A DNA stretch of 64,000 bases from Streptomyces sp. A2-16 (GCF_018128905.1 NZ_CP063808.1:9362001-9426000); one strand, 5' to 3'; positions 24,637 through 33,195 are shown, counted from the first letter of the stretch. Made by a program: numbers and translations. The notes: generated by a model from the sequence alone, not told the origin.

Positions 24637-25475
24637 ACCGACTCCCCCGGTTCCGCGATGCGGTCGAGCTGTTCCCGCAGAAGCATGGCGACACCGTGCT
24701 GCTGCATGGGCTTCGCGCTGTCCGCGGTGAGACTGACCAGGACGTTGCCCTGCCGGGCCGAGCAGTACATCGAGTCGAGCTTCTCGTCCTTGTCCTCCGG
24801 GGCCAGGAAGCAACGGGCGTCCTTGTGACCCTCGATCCGGGGCCCCTCGCGCAGGAAGTCGCCGAGCGCGTCGTAGAACCCGTTCTGGAACCGGGTGATC
24901 GACCGCGCGGCCGCCTTGTTGTCCAGCTGCACCAGCGCGATGGTCACCGTGGAGGCCTGGTCCGTGTAGACGGACGAGAGCTCGTCGGTGCTCACGTAGC
25001 TGCGCATTGCGACACCCGTGAGGCGCTGCTCGTCGATCTGCTTCTCCAGCGCCTTGCGCCGGCTCCGCGGCAGCCCGCTCAACGACTCCTTGCGCAGCGC
25101 GGTGGCCTGGGCACCGCTGAGCTGCGCGTCGGCCCCGTACTCGCCGATGTCGGGCCCCCGGCTCCAGCCGTCGGCGCCGTACGGGACGAGCATCGCCGAC
25201 AGCCCCTTCGCGGGGGCGGCCTTCTCCTTGCCGGCCCGTTCCTTGGGGAACTTCCACACCGGAGCGCCCGCGTCGACGTCCGCGCCTTCGACGGTGACCA
25301 CCGTGCAGGCGACCCCCGCGACGACCGCCCCGGCCAGCACCACGGACCCGATCACCGCGGCGACACGACCCCGACGTGCGGGCCGCCTCACGGACGCGAC
25401 CGGCTCGGTGGAGGCCGTGAGTTCGGCGGGACCGGCCTTGCCCGCCTGCCGGCTCTCGCTCTCGCTCTCGCTCAC
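24633..25475 (-). CDS. Bitopic membrane protein of unknown function (block copy 2, gene 2)
   Basis: 280 aa beginning MSESESESRQ. One membrane helix is at about 38-60 (AAVIGSVVLAGAVVAGVACTVV), followed by an extracytoplasmic domain containing a Cys pair (ARCFLAPED and MYCSARQGNV). It is linked to both neighbours by 4-bp GTGA/ATGA overlaps. It has no counterpart in the other copy of the block (26.3-28.1 kb), so it was either gained here or lost there. No family recognised. Confidence 0.75.
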   Translation of the reverse strand: MSESESESRQAGKAGPAELTASTEPVASVRRPARRGRVAAVIGSVVLAGAVVAGVACTVVTVEGADVDAGAPVWKFPKERAGKEKAAPAKGLSAMLVPYGADGWSRGPDIGEYGADAQLSGAQATALRKESLSGLPRSRRKALEKQIDEQRLTGVAMRSYVSTDELSSVYTDQASTVTIALVQLDNKAAARSITRFQNGFYDALGDFLREGPRIEGHKDARCFLAPEDKDEKLDSMYCSARQGNVLVSLTADSAKPMQQHGVAMLLREQLDRIAEPGESV

Positions 25476-26215
25476 AGCTTCTTCACCTGCCGCTCGGCCA
25501 GATCCATGATCTTCGCCTTCGGGACGGGCTTGGTGTCCCAGACGAAGACCAGCATGAGAATGTCCCCGCGCCAGGCGACGGCCCCGGCGTTGTACTGGGG
25601 CAGATAGCCCGGCTTGGTGTCCGGCTTGGTGTGGATGTACACCCTGGCGTTGTCGCTCCCCGGCACCGGCCAGCTCTTGCTGCCGGACACGGAGTCCTCG
25701 TAGCCGTTCTTGCCGTCGGCCATGTCGGCGGCCTGGAGCGTCTCCTCCTGCCGGTACTGGACAAGGCGGATCTCGACGCCGGAGCCGCTGCCGAGCTCCC
25801 AGCCCGTGTCGGCCGCGCGGCGGAACTCCTCGGAGACCAGGTCGCTGAACGCCTCGGCCGGGTGGTCGGCCAGCCGCGCGAGATCGGCCGCCGTCATCCA
25901 GTTGTCGTCGCCCGTCCAGTCACCGTCCTTCGCCCCGGCCGGCTTCTTCAGCAGCAGCTTGCGCAGGTCACCGTCCGTCTTCACCCGGCGGTCCTCGGAG
26001 GCGGACAGGGGTTCGGGGGCCGGGCCCTTGGCCTGGGCGAGTTCAGGCTGCGAGAGCGGGGGCAGCTTCGTCGGGGCGCGGTCGGCCTGGATCAGGTATC
26101 CCGTGCACGTCCCGGCGACGACACCGAGTGCGGCCGCGGCGGCGATCAGCAATGTCGTACGGCCCCGGCGGCGCCCACCGGATCTCTCTTCGGGTACTTC
26201 CAACGCGTCTCCCAC
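25472..26215 (-). CDS. Bitopic membrane protein (block copy 2, gene 1)
   Basis: About 247 aa from a GTG beginning VGDALEVPEE. One membrane helix (TTLLIAAAAALGVVAGTCTGYLI), then an exported domain with RRVKTDGDLRKLLLKKPAGA, GDILMLVFVWD and the terminal MDLAERQVKKL. Homologous along its length to the 27369-28139 product. The start is uncertain. An ATG at 26233 is in frame, but protein similarity to the paralogue begins at VGDA and neither start has a good ribosome site. Confidence 0.7.
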   Translation of the reverse strand: MGDALEVPEERSGGRRRGRTTLLIAAAAALGVVAGTCTGYLIQADRAPTKLPPLSQPELAQAKGPAPEPLSASEDRRVKTDGDLRKLLLKKPAGAKDGDWTGDDNWMTAADLARLADHPAEAFSDLVSEEFRRAADTGWELGSGSGVEIRLVQYRQEETLQAADMADGKNGYEDSVSGSKSWPVPGSDNARVYIHTKPDTKPGYLPQYNAGAVAWRGDILMLVFVWDTKPVPKAKIMDLAERQVKKL

Positions 26216-26349
26216 AAGACGTGAAGCGCGCATTCCGTATGCGCGCTTCACAGGTGACTTCCGGTCAGCACCCCGAGTTGTGCGGCAGGTGATCACGATC
26301 CGGACACAGGGACGAGGAACACGGTCCGAAGCTCGTCCCGCGCGCCGGA

Positions 26350-27372
26350 TCAGGCCAGGAGGCGGCTCTGGAGGGCCACTGTCTGGGCGAAGGGCACGGT
26401 GGCCACCGTGCCCGCGCGGGACTGGAGCACCACGGCGAGGACGTCACCGGCGGACAGGTAGGCCTGCCGGACGTGCTCGGTGCCGTACGGCCGCGGCTCG
26501 TCGTACACGGCGCGGCGGATCTCCGCGATGCCGGAGACGTCGGGGAGGTCCTCGTCCGGGACGGACCGTTCCGCCCCGCGCACTCGGTGGCCGGGGGCGT
26601 CGCGCGGCGCCATGTGCTGGTGGAAGAGGTCGTCCACGACCGCGGCCGTGCCGAAGCGCAGCAGGTAGACCCGGGTGCGGGTGCCGTCCCCCGTGGTCCA
26701 GCCGCGGGCGGTGATGTGGCGCAGTCCGGTGTCGACGAGCAGCTGCCCGAGGGTGGCCCGGTCCGGCTCGGCGTACTCGGACAGGAAGTCGTCCGTGGCC
26801 GACCAGCCGTCCCGGCCGCGCAGGGCCCGGTCCTCCACCGCTCCCTCGGGCGCGGGCAGTACCAGGGCCCGCGGATCCGCGTGGTGGACGCCCGGGTCGT
26901 CCTCGTCGGCGAAGGGGGCCGGGCTGTCGGAGGGCAGCGGCGCAGCGGTCAGGGGCGGGAACTCCCACAGCCCGTCCGCCTCCGCCGGAAGTCCGGGGAC
27001 GTCCTCCCGGTCCAGCCGGGTGATCCCGTACGCGGTCGCCGTCCCAGCCACGGCGAGGACGGCGACCGCGACGATCCAGCGCAGGGCGGAGGCGGCCCGC
27101 GGAAGACGTCCACGTGACGCCGGCGCCCCGGCGTCCCCGTCCCCCTGTGACTCCGGCACGCCGACCTCCTCCCGCGACTCCGGCACCGCGCCCTCGCCCT
27201 GCGAAGCCGGCACCCCGGCCTCCCCCCGCGACTCCGGCACCGCGTCCTCCCCCCGCGACTCCGGCACCGCGCCCTCGCCCTGCGAAGCCGGCACCCCGGC
27301 CTCCCCCCGCGACTCCGGCACCGCGTCCTCGTGCTCCGGTGTCCCTGTCCCACCGCTCTTCGTCGCGCTCAC
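26350..27372 (-). CDS. Repeat-rich bitopic membrane protein (block copy 1, gene 2)
   Basis: 340 aa from a GTG overlapping the upstream stop by 4 bp. Residues ~1-85 are acidic and disordered, built from VPESRGE and GVPASQGE units, including an exact 27-residue duplication. A membrane helix follows (WIVAVAVLAVAGTATAYGI). The ~210-residue exported domain (ending TVALQSRLLA) matches the C-terminus of the 23233-24636 product. Role unknown; the conserved domain could be a sensor or cell-wall-facing module. Confidence 0.75.
   Translation of the reverse strand: MSATKSGGTGTPEHEDAVPESRGEAGVPASQGEGAVPESRGEDAVPESRGEAGVPASQGEGAVPESREEVGVPESQGDGDAGAPASRGRLPRAASALRWIVAVAVLAVAGTATAYGITRLDREDVPGLPAEADGLWEFPPLTAAPLPSDSPAPFADEDDPGVHHADPRALVLPAPEGAVEDRALRGRDGWSATDDFLSEYAEPDRATLGQLLVDTGLRHITARGWTTGDGTRTRVYLLRFGTAAVVDDLFHQHMAPRDAPGHRVRGAERSVPDEDLPDVSGIAEIRRAVYDEPRPYGTEHVRQAYLSAGDVLAVVLQSRAGTVATVPFAQTVALQSRLLA
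27172..27333. repeat. 81-bp exact tandem duplication within the 26350-27372 gene
   Basis: The unit containing CGGCACCGCGCCCTCGCCCT recurs with an 81-bp period (27181 and 27262), with near-identical flanks. It encodes 27 residues of the PESRGE/PASQGE type. The near-perfect match points to recent expansion, and copy number probably varies between strains. Confidence 0.8.
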
Positions 27373-28139
27373 AGCCGCTCCATCTGCCGTTCGGCCAGAT
27401 CCATGATCGTTCTCCAGGGGATCGGGTCGTCGCCGTAGACCCAGACGTGCAGGGAGAGGTCGCCGCGGGACGCGTGGGCCTCCGCGGTGTAGAAGGGGGC
27501 GCCGCCGGCTTCGCGGACCGGCTTCGGGTGGACGTACGCCTTGCCCTCGCCGGTGCCGGGGATCGGCCGGGTCCGCACGTCCGGGTCCGTCTCGGCCCAG
27601 TAGCGGGCGCTGCCGCTGTCGTCGGCGGGTCCCGTCGCGGCCTCCCGCTGCTCGAACTGGGCCAGCCAGATCTCCACGTCGTCGCCGTCGGCGCTCCAGC
27701 CCGTGACCGCCGCCCGGAGAAACTCCTGCTCCTCGAGCCTGTCGTAGGCGCTCTCGGGGTCCTCGCGCATCTCGGCGTAGGTGGCGAGGTCCATCCAGCC
27801 CTGGGGCTCCACCCAGTCCGGCGTGCTCGCACCGCCCGGCTTCCGCAGCAGCAGCTCGCGCAGGTCACCGTCGTTCCTGACCTTGCGGTCCCGCTCGGCG
27901 GAGAGCGGCTCCGGCTGCGGGCCGTGGGCGCGGGGGAGCTCCGGCCCGCCGAGCGCGGGCATCCGCGGCTCCCGGCCGGACTGGACCAGGTATCCGGCAC
28001 CCGTCCCGGCGAGGACACCGAGCACGGCCGCGACGGCGACCAGCGAGGTCGTACGGAACCGGCGGGGCGGAGCCGGCTCCACCGTCCCGGCCCGCGCGTC
28101 GGCGGACTCTTCGTCGGGTACTTCCACTGCGTCTCCCAC
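27369..28139 (-). CDS. Bitopic membrane protein (block copy 1, gene 1)
   Basis: About 256 aa from a GTG beginning VGDAVEVPDEE. One membrane helix (TTSLVAVAAVLGVLAGTGAGYLV), then an exported domain with RKVRNDGDLRELLLRKPGGA, GDLSLHVWVYGDDP and MDLAERQMERL at the end. It is the paralogue of the 25472-26215 product. The frame continues upstream to 28220, but the paralogy begins at VGDA. First gene of a five-gene minus-strand cluster. Confidence 0.7.
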   Translation of the reverse strand: MGDAVEVPDEESADARAGTVEPAPPRRFRTTSLVAVAAVLGVLAGTGAGYLVQSGREPRMPALGGPELPRAHGPQPEPLSAERDRKVRNDGDLRELLLRKPGGASTPDWVEPQGWMDLATYAEMREDPESAYDRLEEQEFLRAAVTGWSADGDDVEIWLAQFEQREAATGPADDSGSARYWAETDPDVRTRPIPGTGEGKAYVHPKPVREAGGAPFYTAEAHASRGDLSLHVWVYGDDPIPWRTIMDLAERQMERL

Positions 28140-28266
28140 AGAGCACGAGGCACGCCTTCCGCGTGCGCGTCCCCCAGGAGACCCCTGGTCGGCGCCCGGA
28201 GTTGCAGAGTCGGCCATCACGATCCGGCCACGCGCCCCGGGCCCCCGTACGCACTACGCTGCCCGC

Positions 28267-28629
28267 ATGGCGAAGAAGCTCGTGATCAAGGTGACCGCCG
28301 GGGCCGACGCACCCGAGCGGTGCTCACAGGCGTTCACCGTGGCGGCGGTGGCCGTGGCCAGTGGGGTGGACGTGTCGCTGTGGCTGACCGGGGAGTCGGC
28401 GTGGTTCGCGCTGCCGGGACGGGCCGCGGAGTTCGAGCTGCCGCACGCGGCGCCGCTGCCCGACCTGCTGGACTCGATCCTCGCGGGCGGGCGGCTCACC
28501 CTGTGCACGCAGTGTGCGGCCCGCCGGGACATCACGGAGAAGGACGTCATCGAGGGCGTACGGATCGCGGGGGCGCAGGTGTTCGTCCAGGAGGCGCTGG
28601 CCGACGGGACGCAGGCGCTCGTCTACTGA
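28267..28629 (+). CDS. DsrE-family protein
   Basis: 120 aa with DsrE/TusD-like fold: KKLVIKVTAGADAPERCSQA at the N-terminus, VASGVDVSLWLTGESAW, and the cysteine motif TLCTQCAARR near residue 80. The Cys of this region carries persulfide sulfur in active family members. It lies about 1.6 kb upstream of a rhodanese operon, so a sulfur-relay role is plausible but not proven. Start ATG, divergent from the membrane-protein cluster. Confidence 0.85.
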   Translation: MAKKLVIKVTAGADAPERCSQAFTVAAVAVASGVDVSLWLTGESAWFALPGRAAEFELPHAAPLPDLLDSILAGGRLTLCTQCAARRDITEKDVIEGVRIAGAQVFVQEALADGTQALVY

Positions 28630-28762
28630 GCGGACCGAGTGGACCCGCGGCGCCTGTCACAGGTGGTCGACAATTCAACGGGCGCCTTACCCGGCGGGGT
28701 TAGTCTCACGCTCGACGGCCACTCGTCCGTCGACACCACCGCCGCTCTGGGGGATCCACCGC

Positions 28763-29491
28763 ATGCGCGCCCTGCGAATACTTCTGATCATCACCGTGAT
28801 TCTCGGTGGGCTGTTCGTCGCCGCCGACCGTCTGGCGGTCCACTTCGCGGAGGGCGAGGTCGCGGACCGGCTGAAGACGCAGGAGGGGCTGACCACGACG
28901 CCGAGCGTGGACATCAAGGGGTTCCCGTTCCTGACCCAGGTGGCCGGCGGTGAGCTCGACGACGTCGAGGTCGGGATGAAGGACTACGACGCGGACACCG
29001 GGACCAGCGGGGGCACGATCCGCATCGACGACCTGAACGCCGCCATGAAGGGCGTCGCCTTCTCCGGCGACTACAGCTCCGCCACCGCCAGCACGGCCGC
29101 CGGGAGCGCGACCATCGCCTACGACCAGCTGCTGAAGGCGGCCAAGTCCCAGGAGGCCCAACTCCCGTTGGGCGTCACCGCCAGGGTCACGGGCCTCTCC
29201 GACGGCGGGAACGGCAAGATCAAGGTCGACATCGAGATCAGCGCCCTGAAGGAGCCCGTCTCCGTGCTCAGCACGGTCAGCGTCGTGGACGGCGACACGG
29301 TGCGGGTGCACGCCGACTCGATCCCCAGCTTCGGCAGCCTCACCCTCGCCGATTCCGACTTCCGTTCGATCGCCGACTTCGACCAGAAGATCGAGGGTCT
29401 GCCGGGCGGTATCAAGCTCGACCGGGTCGAAGCAGGTGCGAACGGTGTGGAGATCGCGGTGAAGGGTTCGGACGTCAAGCTCGCCGGGTAG
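28763..29491 (+). CDS. LmeA-like phospholipid-binding protein (DUF2993)
   Basis: 242 aa. An N-terminal membrane anchor or signal (LRILLIITVILGGLFVAADRLAV) is followed by the DUF2993 pattern: EGEVADRLKTQ, VDIKGFPFLTQVAGGELDDVEV and VTARVTGLSDG. The family binds phospholipid and is linked to lipomannan maturation in mycobacteria (LmeA). In Streptomyces the role is unknown. ATG start. A strong terminator follows. A second, longer member is encoded at 46040-47158. Confidence 0.85.
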   Translation: MRALRILLIITVILGGLFVAADRLAVHFAEGEVADRLKTQEGLTTTPSVDIKGFPFLTQVAGGELDDVEVGMKDYDADTGTSGGTIRIDDLNAAMKGVAFSGDYSSATASTAAGSATIAYDQLLKAAKSQEAQLPLGVTARVTGLSDGGNGKIKVDIEISALKEPVSVLSTVSVVDGDTVRVHADSIPSFGSLTLADSDFRSIADFDQKIEGLPGGIKLDRVEAGANGVEIAVKGSDVKLAG

Positions 29492-29569
29492 GACGAGCCT
29501 CGGACCGGGCGCCCTACGTCCGACAGGCGAGACGGCGACGTCCGTACCGTAGATGTGATGACGGCTACA

Positions 29570-29610
29570 GCCGCCCGGGAACCGTGGGACCACGGCCCGG
29601 GCGGCTTTCT
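29570..29610 (+). terminator. Rho-independent terminator of the LmeA-like gene
   Basis: GCCGCCCGGG (29570-29579) pairs with CCCGGGCGGC (29596-29605), enclosing an inner CCGTGG/CCACGG stem, followed by TTTCT. This is one of the few hairpins in the window with a short T-tract. Confidence 0.8.
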
Positions 29611-29692
29611 GGTCTCACATCCCGGACGATCGCATCTCAGCATGCGACACACCGGTGACATGCCGGTATGTCCGTCCCTACGATCGACCACT

Positions 29693-29773
29693 ATGAAGCG
29701 ACAGGCGGATCTCACGAAGCGGCGGGCAGTAGACCTGTGCCGCGTCGCCGCCATGCTCTGTCGCCCCTTCTGA
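29693..29773 (+). CDS. Cysteine leader peptide (26 aa) upstream of rhodanese operon
   Basis: A 26-codon ORF that reads MKRQADLTKRRAVDLCRVAA then MLCRPF. It belongs to the class of short 'putative leader peptides' with a VDLCRVA-x-x-LCR motif that precede sulfur genes across Streptomyces. In mycobacteria, comparable Cys-rich leader ORFs act as cysteine-responsive attenuators. There is no ribosome site to speak of. The downstream gap to the rhodanese ATG is 108 bp. Two Cys codons lie in the second half, so stalling there would alter folding of the leader RNA. Confidence 0.8.
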   Translation: MKRQADLTKRRAVDLCRVAAMLCRPF

Positions 29774-29787
29774 GCGGACGGCACCGA

Positions 29788-29872
29788 CCTCCGCATCCCC
29801 CTGCCCTGGACTCTCAGGCACCCGTGCGCCCCGCGCACCCTTCCGCACGCCCCGCCGCAACTGCCCCGGAGG
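29788..29872 (+). promoter_or_regulatory. Candidate SD-sequestering/Rho-sensitive leader
   Basis: CCTCCG (29788-29793), 14 nt after the leader stop, is an exact complement of the CGGAGG ribosome site (29867-29872) of the rhodanese gene. The stretch between is C-rich and G-poor, as in Rho-binding sites. Either could couple translation of the Cys leader to expression downstream. Confidence 0.4.
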
Positions 29873-29881
29873 AGAACGAGC

Positions 29882-30721
29882 ATGAGCCGCAGCGACGTCC
29901 TGGTCGACGCCGACTGGGTCGAGGCCAACCTCGACAACCCGAACATCGCGATCGTGGAGGTGGACGAGGACACGTCCGCCTACGAGAAGAACCACATCCG
30001 CAATGCCATTCGGATCGACTGGACCAAGGACCTTCAGGACCCGGTCCGCCGTGACTTCGTCGACCAGGAGGGCTTCGAGAAGCTCCTCTCGGCGAAGGGC
30101 ATCGCCAACGACACCCTGGTGATCCTCTACGGCGGCAACAACAACTGGTTCGCGTCCTACGCCTACTGGTACTTCAAGCTGTACGGCCACGAGAACGTCA
30201 AGCTGCTCGACGGCGGCCGCAAGAAGTGGGAGCTGGACGCCCGCGAGCTGGTCGAGGACGTGCCCGAGCGCCCGACGACCGACTACAAGGCCAAGGCCCA
30301 GAACACGGCCATCCGCGCCTTCCGCGACGACGTGGTGGCGGCCATCGGTTCGCAGAACCTGGTCGACGTGCGCTCCCCCGACGAGTTCTCCGGCAAGCTG
30401 CTCGCCCCGGCCCACCTGCCGCAGGAGCAGTCCCAGCGTCCCGGTCACGTCCCGTCCGCGCGCAACATCCCGTGGTCGAAGAACGCCAACGACGACGGCA
30501 CCTTCAAGTCGGACGAGGAGCTCAAGGAGCTCTACGCCGAGGAGCAGGTCGACCTCGCCAAGGACACCATCGCGTACTGCCGTATCGGTGAGCGCTCGGC
30601 CCTGACCTGGTTCGTGCTGCACGAGCTGCTCGGTGTCGAGAACGTCAAGAACTACGACGGTTCCTGGACCGAGTACGGCTCCCTGGTCGGCGTTCCGATC
30701 GAGCTCGGCGCCAACAAGTAA
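29882..30721 (+). CDS. sseA: Thiosulfate sulfurtransferase (rhodanese)
   Basis: 279 aa with two rhodanese domains. The first is catalytically silent; the second has the active-site loop YCRIGERSALTW around residue 230, with the persulfide-forming Cys. Conserved NIPWSKNAN and VDVRSPDEF precede it. It transfers sulfane sulfur from thiosulfate. GGAGGAG lies 7 bp before the ATG. It is followed 63 bp later by an SseC-like DUF1416 gene, as in other actinomycetes. Expression is probably controlled by the upstream Cys leader. Confidence 0.92.
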   Translation: MSRSDVLVDADWVEANLDNPNIAIVEVDEDTSAYEKNHIRNAIRIDWTKDLQDPVRRDFVDQEGFEKLLSAKGIANDTLVILYGGNNNWFASYAYWYFKLYGHENVKLLDGGRKKWELDARELVEDVPERPTTDYKAKAQNTAIRAFRDDVVAAIGSQNLVDVRSPDEFSGKLLAPAHLPQEQSQRPGHVPSARNIPWSKNANDDGTFKSDEELKELYAEEQVDLAKDTIAYCRIGERSALTWFVLHELLGVENVKNYDGSWTEYGSLVGVPIELGANK

Positions 30722-30784
30722 GACACCCCGTTCGACCCGACCGGCCTTCCTTCCGGTCAGACCCTTCTGAATCTGGAGAAAGAC

Positions 30785-31072
30785 ATGTGTGGAGCGAAGG
30801 CCGGCGGCCCCGACGCCTCGACGATCAAGCCCGGTGAGACCACGATCCAGGGCCAGGTGACGCGTGACGGCGAGCCTGTCGTGGGCTACGTCCGCCTCCT
30901 GGACTCGACCGGCGAGTTCACGGCGGAGGTCCCCACCTCCGCGACGGGCCAGTTCCGCTTCTACGCGGCCGAGGGCACCTGGACCGTCCGCGCCCTGGTT
31001 CCGGGCGCCACCGCCGACCGCACGGTCGTCGCCCAGCAGGGCGGACTGGCGGAGGTCGCGATCGCGGTCTGA
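30785..31072 (+). CDS. sseC: DUF1416 protein (SseC-like)
   Basis: 95 aa starting MCGAKAGGPDAS. A beta-sandwich pattern (TIQGQVTRDGEPVVGYVRLL, GQFRFYAAEGTWTVRALV) fits DUF1416. The family is nearly always adjacent to the actinobacterial rhodanese SseA/CysA and is assumed to act in the same sulfur-transfer step; the N-terminal Cys may be the acceptor. GGAG upstream of ATG. Confidence 0.9.
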   Translation: MCGAKAGGPDASTIKPGETTIQGQVTRDGEPVVGYVRLLDSTGEFTAEVPTSATGQFRFYAAEGTWTVRALVPGATADRTVVAQQGGLAEVAIAV

Positions 31073-31145
31073 GGCAGTTGAGCAGCGGAAGGGCCGTACC
31101 CCCTGGGGTGCGGCCCTTCGGCCTGTGCGGGCCTACGCTGGAGGC

Positions 31146-31406
31146 ATGTTGGCGCGACGACGGCGTGTCTACTTCGCCATGATGGGCACGTGCATCGGTC
31201 TGTTCGTCCTGGCCTGGGCAGTGGTGCGGCTCTGGTCGATCCCGGTGGCCGTGGGGATGTGCGTGGTCGCCATGGTGATCCCCCCGCTCGCCGCGATGGT
31301 CGCCAACCGGCGCGGGCCCGACGACCGCTGGTGGGACGACCCCTCCGGCGACCCGAAGTCCGACGAATGGTGGGACGAGCTGGACGGGAAGAAGCGGCGG
31401 CAGTAG
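31146..31406 (+). CDS. DUF3099 membrane protein
   Basis: 86 aa. A basic start (MLARRRRVYF) leads to two membrane helices (MGTCIGLFVLAWAVVRLW and VAVGMCVVAMVIPPLAAMVA), then the acidic tail DRWWDDPSGDPKSDEWWDEL typical of DUF3099. Function unknown. It lies 73 bp after sseC on the same strand and 10 bp before the VOC gene. Confidence 0.85.
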   Translation: MLARRRRVYFAMMGTCIGLFVLAWAVVRLWSIPVAVGMCVVAMVIPPLAAMVANRRGPDDRWWDDPSGDPKSDEWWDELDGKKRRQ

Positions 31407-31416
31407 GAAGGCGCTC

Positions 31417-31818
31417 ATGTCCCCTTCCGCGAGGCTGTCCACCGTCGTCCTCGACGCCCACGACGCCCATGAGCTCGCCGCCTTCTACCAGCGCCTGCTC
31501 GGGTACGTGGTGCGCGCCGAGGAGCCGCACTGGGTGCTCATCGGCCCGCCGCCCGGCACCGAGGGCACGTCCCTCGCCTTCGAGACCGAACCCGAGTACG
31601 TCCCGCCGGTCTGGCCCACGCGCAAGCCCGGCGACCAGCAGATGATGCTGCACCTGGACATCGAGGTCGACGGCGGCCCGGACGGCCTGGAGACCGAGAC
31701 CGCGCGGGCCCTGGCGGAAGGGGCGCGGCTCGCCGAGTACCAGCCGCAGGACGACGTACGGGTGCTCTACGACCCGTCCGGGCACCCTTTCTGCCTCTGG
31801 GTCGAGACGCCTAGCTGA
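31417..31818 (+). CDS. VOC-family (glyoxalase-like) protein
   Basis: 133 aa with the VOC beta-alpha-beta-beta-beta fold: STVVLDAHDAHELAAFYQRLLGY at the N-terminus, MMLHLDIEVDG in the middle, and VLYDPSGHPFCLWVE at the end. The H/E metal-ligand positions look partly kept (LHLD, CLWVE). Substrate unknown. The last 8 bp overlap the converging membrane-protein gene. Confidence 0.85.
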   Translation: MSPSARLSTVVLDAHDAHELAAFYQRLLGYVVRAEEPHWVLIGPPPGTEGTSLAFETEPEYVPPVWPTRKPGDQQMMLHLDIEVDGGPDGLETETARALAEGARLAEYQPQDDVRVLYDPSGHPFCLWVETPS

Positions 31819-33193
31819 TCGCCCGGCCCAGCACGTACACCGCCGGAGCGGCCGCGGCCAGCGGCAGGGCCACGCCCGCCGTGAAGTGCACGAAGCGGGA
31901 CGGGTAGTCGTAGCTCGCGACCCGGTGGCCGATCAGCGCGCACACCGCGGCACCCGCGCCGAGCAGGGCGCCCTTCGCGCCGAGGCCCGTCATCCCGCCG
32001 ACGGCGATGCCCGCACCGGCCGCGGCGAGCAGGGAGACGACCACGGAGGCCGGGGTCGGCAGGGGCAGCGCGCGGGCCAGGACCGCCACGGCCACCGCGG
32101 CCGCGCCGACCGTCACCGCGTCGGGGTCCGCCGCGAGGTGGCCGGTCGCCATGATCGCCAGGGCCGCCGAGGCGACGGTGGCCATCAGGCCGTACATCCG
32201 CTCGTCGGGGTCGGCGTGCGAGCGGAGCTGCATCACCAGGCTGAGCAGGACCCAGACGCCGAGGGTGCCGAGGATCGCGGCGGGCGCGTTCTCCCGGCCG
32301 GCGGTCAGCAGTGCCGCGTCCGCCACCAGCGCGCCGAGGAACGCCAGCGCGATGCCCTGCCGGGCGGGCCACATGCCGTTCAGCCGGAACCAGCCGGCCG
32401 CGGTGACGGCCTGGAGGACGACGAGGGGCACGAGGAGGGCGTACGACCCGACCGCGGCCGTGCCGGAGAGCAGCAGGCCGAGCAGCGCGGTGAGCGCGGC
32501 GGGCTGGATGCCGGGCTCGATGATCGGGGACCGGCCTTCGAGCCGGGCCCGCTGGGCGTCGGTGACCCGGGTGTTCCCGGCGAGAGTGGCGGGGCCGTAG
32601 CCGGAGGAGGAACCGGCGGCACCGGGAGCCCCCTGGACGGCGCCCCCGCCCACCGGGGCGGACCCGTGACCGACGGGACCGTGAGCGGCCGGACCGGCCG
32701 CCGACGCGGAGCCGTACGCATCCGGCCCGGGCGTCCCGGCCGCGGAACCGTAGGCCGAGGGACCGGGAGCAGGGGCGGGCGGCGTGGAACCGTAGGCCGC
32801 AGGGCCGGAAGGCGTCGGCGCGGAGCCGTAGGAGGCCGGCCCCTGTCCGGCAGCGGTGGGCGCCTGCTGTCCCGCGCGGTAGCTCTGGGGCTCCGCGCCG
32901 AAGCCCTGCTGCTCACCGCCGAAGTTCCGGGACTCCCCGCCGAAGCCCTGCTGCTCACCGCCGTAGCCCTGCGACCCGTACCCCTGCGCCCCCGCGTCGT
33001 GCTGCTGCTGGGGCAGGTACGCCGTCTCCGCGGCGCCCACCACCGGGGTCCGGACCTGGGTGTCCCAGGTCTGGCCCTGCCACTGCTGGGTGTGGTGCTG
33101 GGGGGCCTGCGGGTCGTCGTGGCCCTGCTGGGCGTGGGCGGGCCAGCCCTGCTGCGGGTACTCCTCGTAGCCCTCGTACGGCTGGTTCGTCAT
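31811..33193 (-). CDS. Polytopic membrane protein with Q/G/Y-rich repetitive N-terminus
   Basis: 460 aa. The first ~200 residues are low-complexity, with EQQGFGGES/EQQGFGAEP and AYGS-x-PGP-type repeats. The rest forms about eight hydrophobic helices (LTALLGLLLSGTAAVGSYALLV, AALAIMATGHLAAD, ASVVVSLLAAAGAGIAVGG). No transport motif recognised. The ATG at 33193 has AGGAGG six bases upstream, so the GTG at 33199, which overlaps the MoaD stop, is less likely. Third gene of a hydrolase-MoaD-membrane-protein operon. Confidence 0.75.
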   Translation of the reverse strand: MTNQPYEGYEEYPQQGWPAHAQQGHDDPQAPQHHTQQWQGQTWDTQVRTPVVGAAETAYLPQQQHDAGAQGYGSQGYGGEQQGFGGESRNFGGEQQGFGAEPQSYRAGQQAPTAAGQGPASYGSAPTPSGPAAYGSTPPAPAPGPSAYGSAAGTPGPDAYGSASAAGPAAHGPVGHGSAPVGGGAVQGAPGAAGSSSGYGPATLAGNTRVTDAQRARLEGRSPIIEPGIQPAALTALLGLLLSGTAAVGSYALLVPLVVLQAVTAAGWFRLNGMWPARQGIALAFLGALVADAALLTAGRENAPAAILGTLGVWVLLSLVMQLRSHADPDERMYGLMATVASAALAIMATGHLAADPDAVTVGAAAVAVAVLARALPLPTPASVVVSLLAAAGAGIAVGGMTGLGAKGALLGAGAAVCALIGHRVASYDYPSRFVHFTAGVALPLAAAAPAVYVLGRAIS

Positions 33194-33195
33194 CG

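Noticed and set aside
26444..28153. 569-aa minus-strand ORF across two genes
   Set aside because: A shadow in another frame of the two coupled membrane-protein genes; Arg/Pro/Gly-rich without structure.
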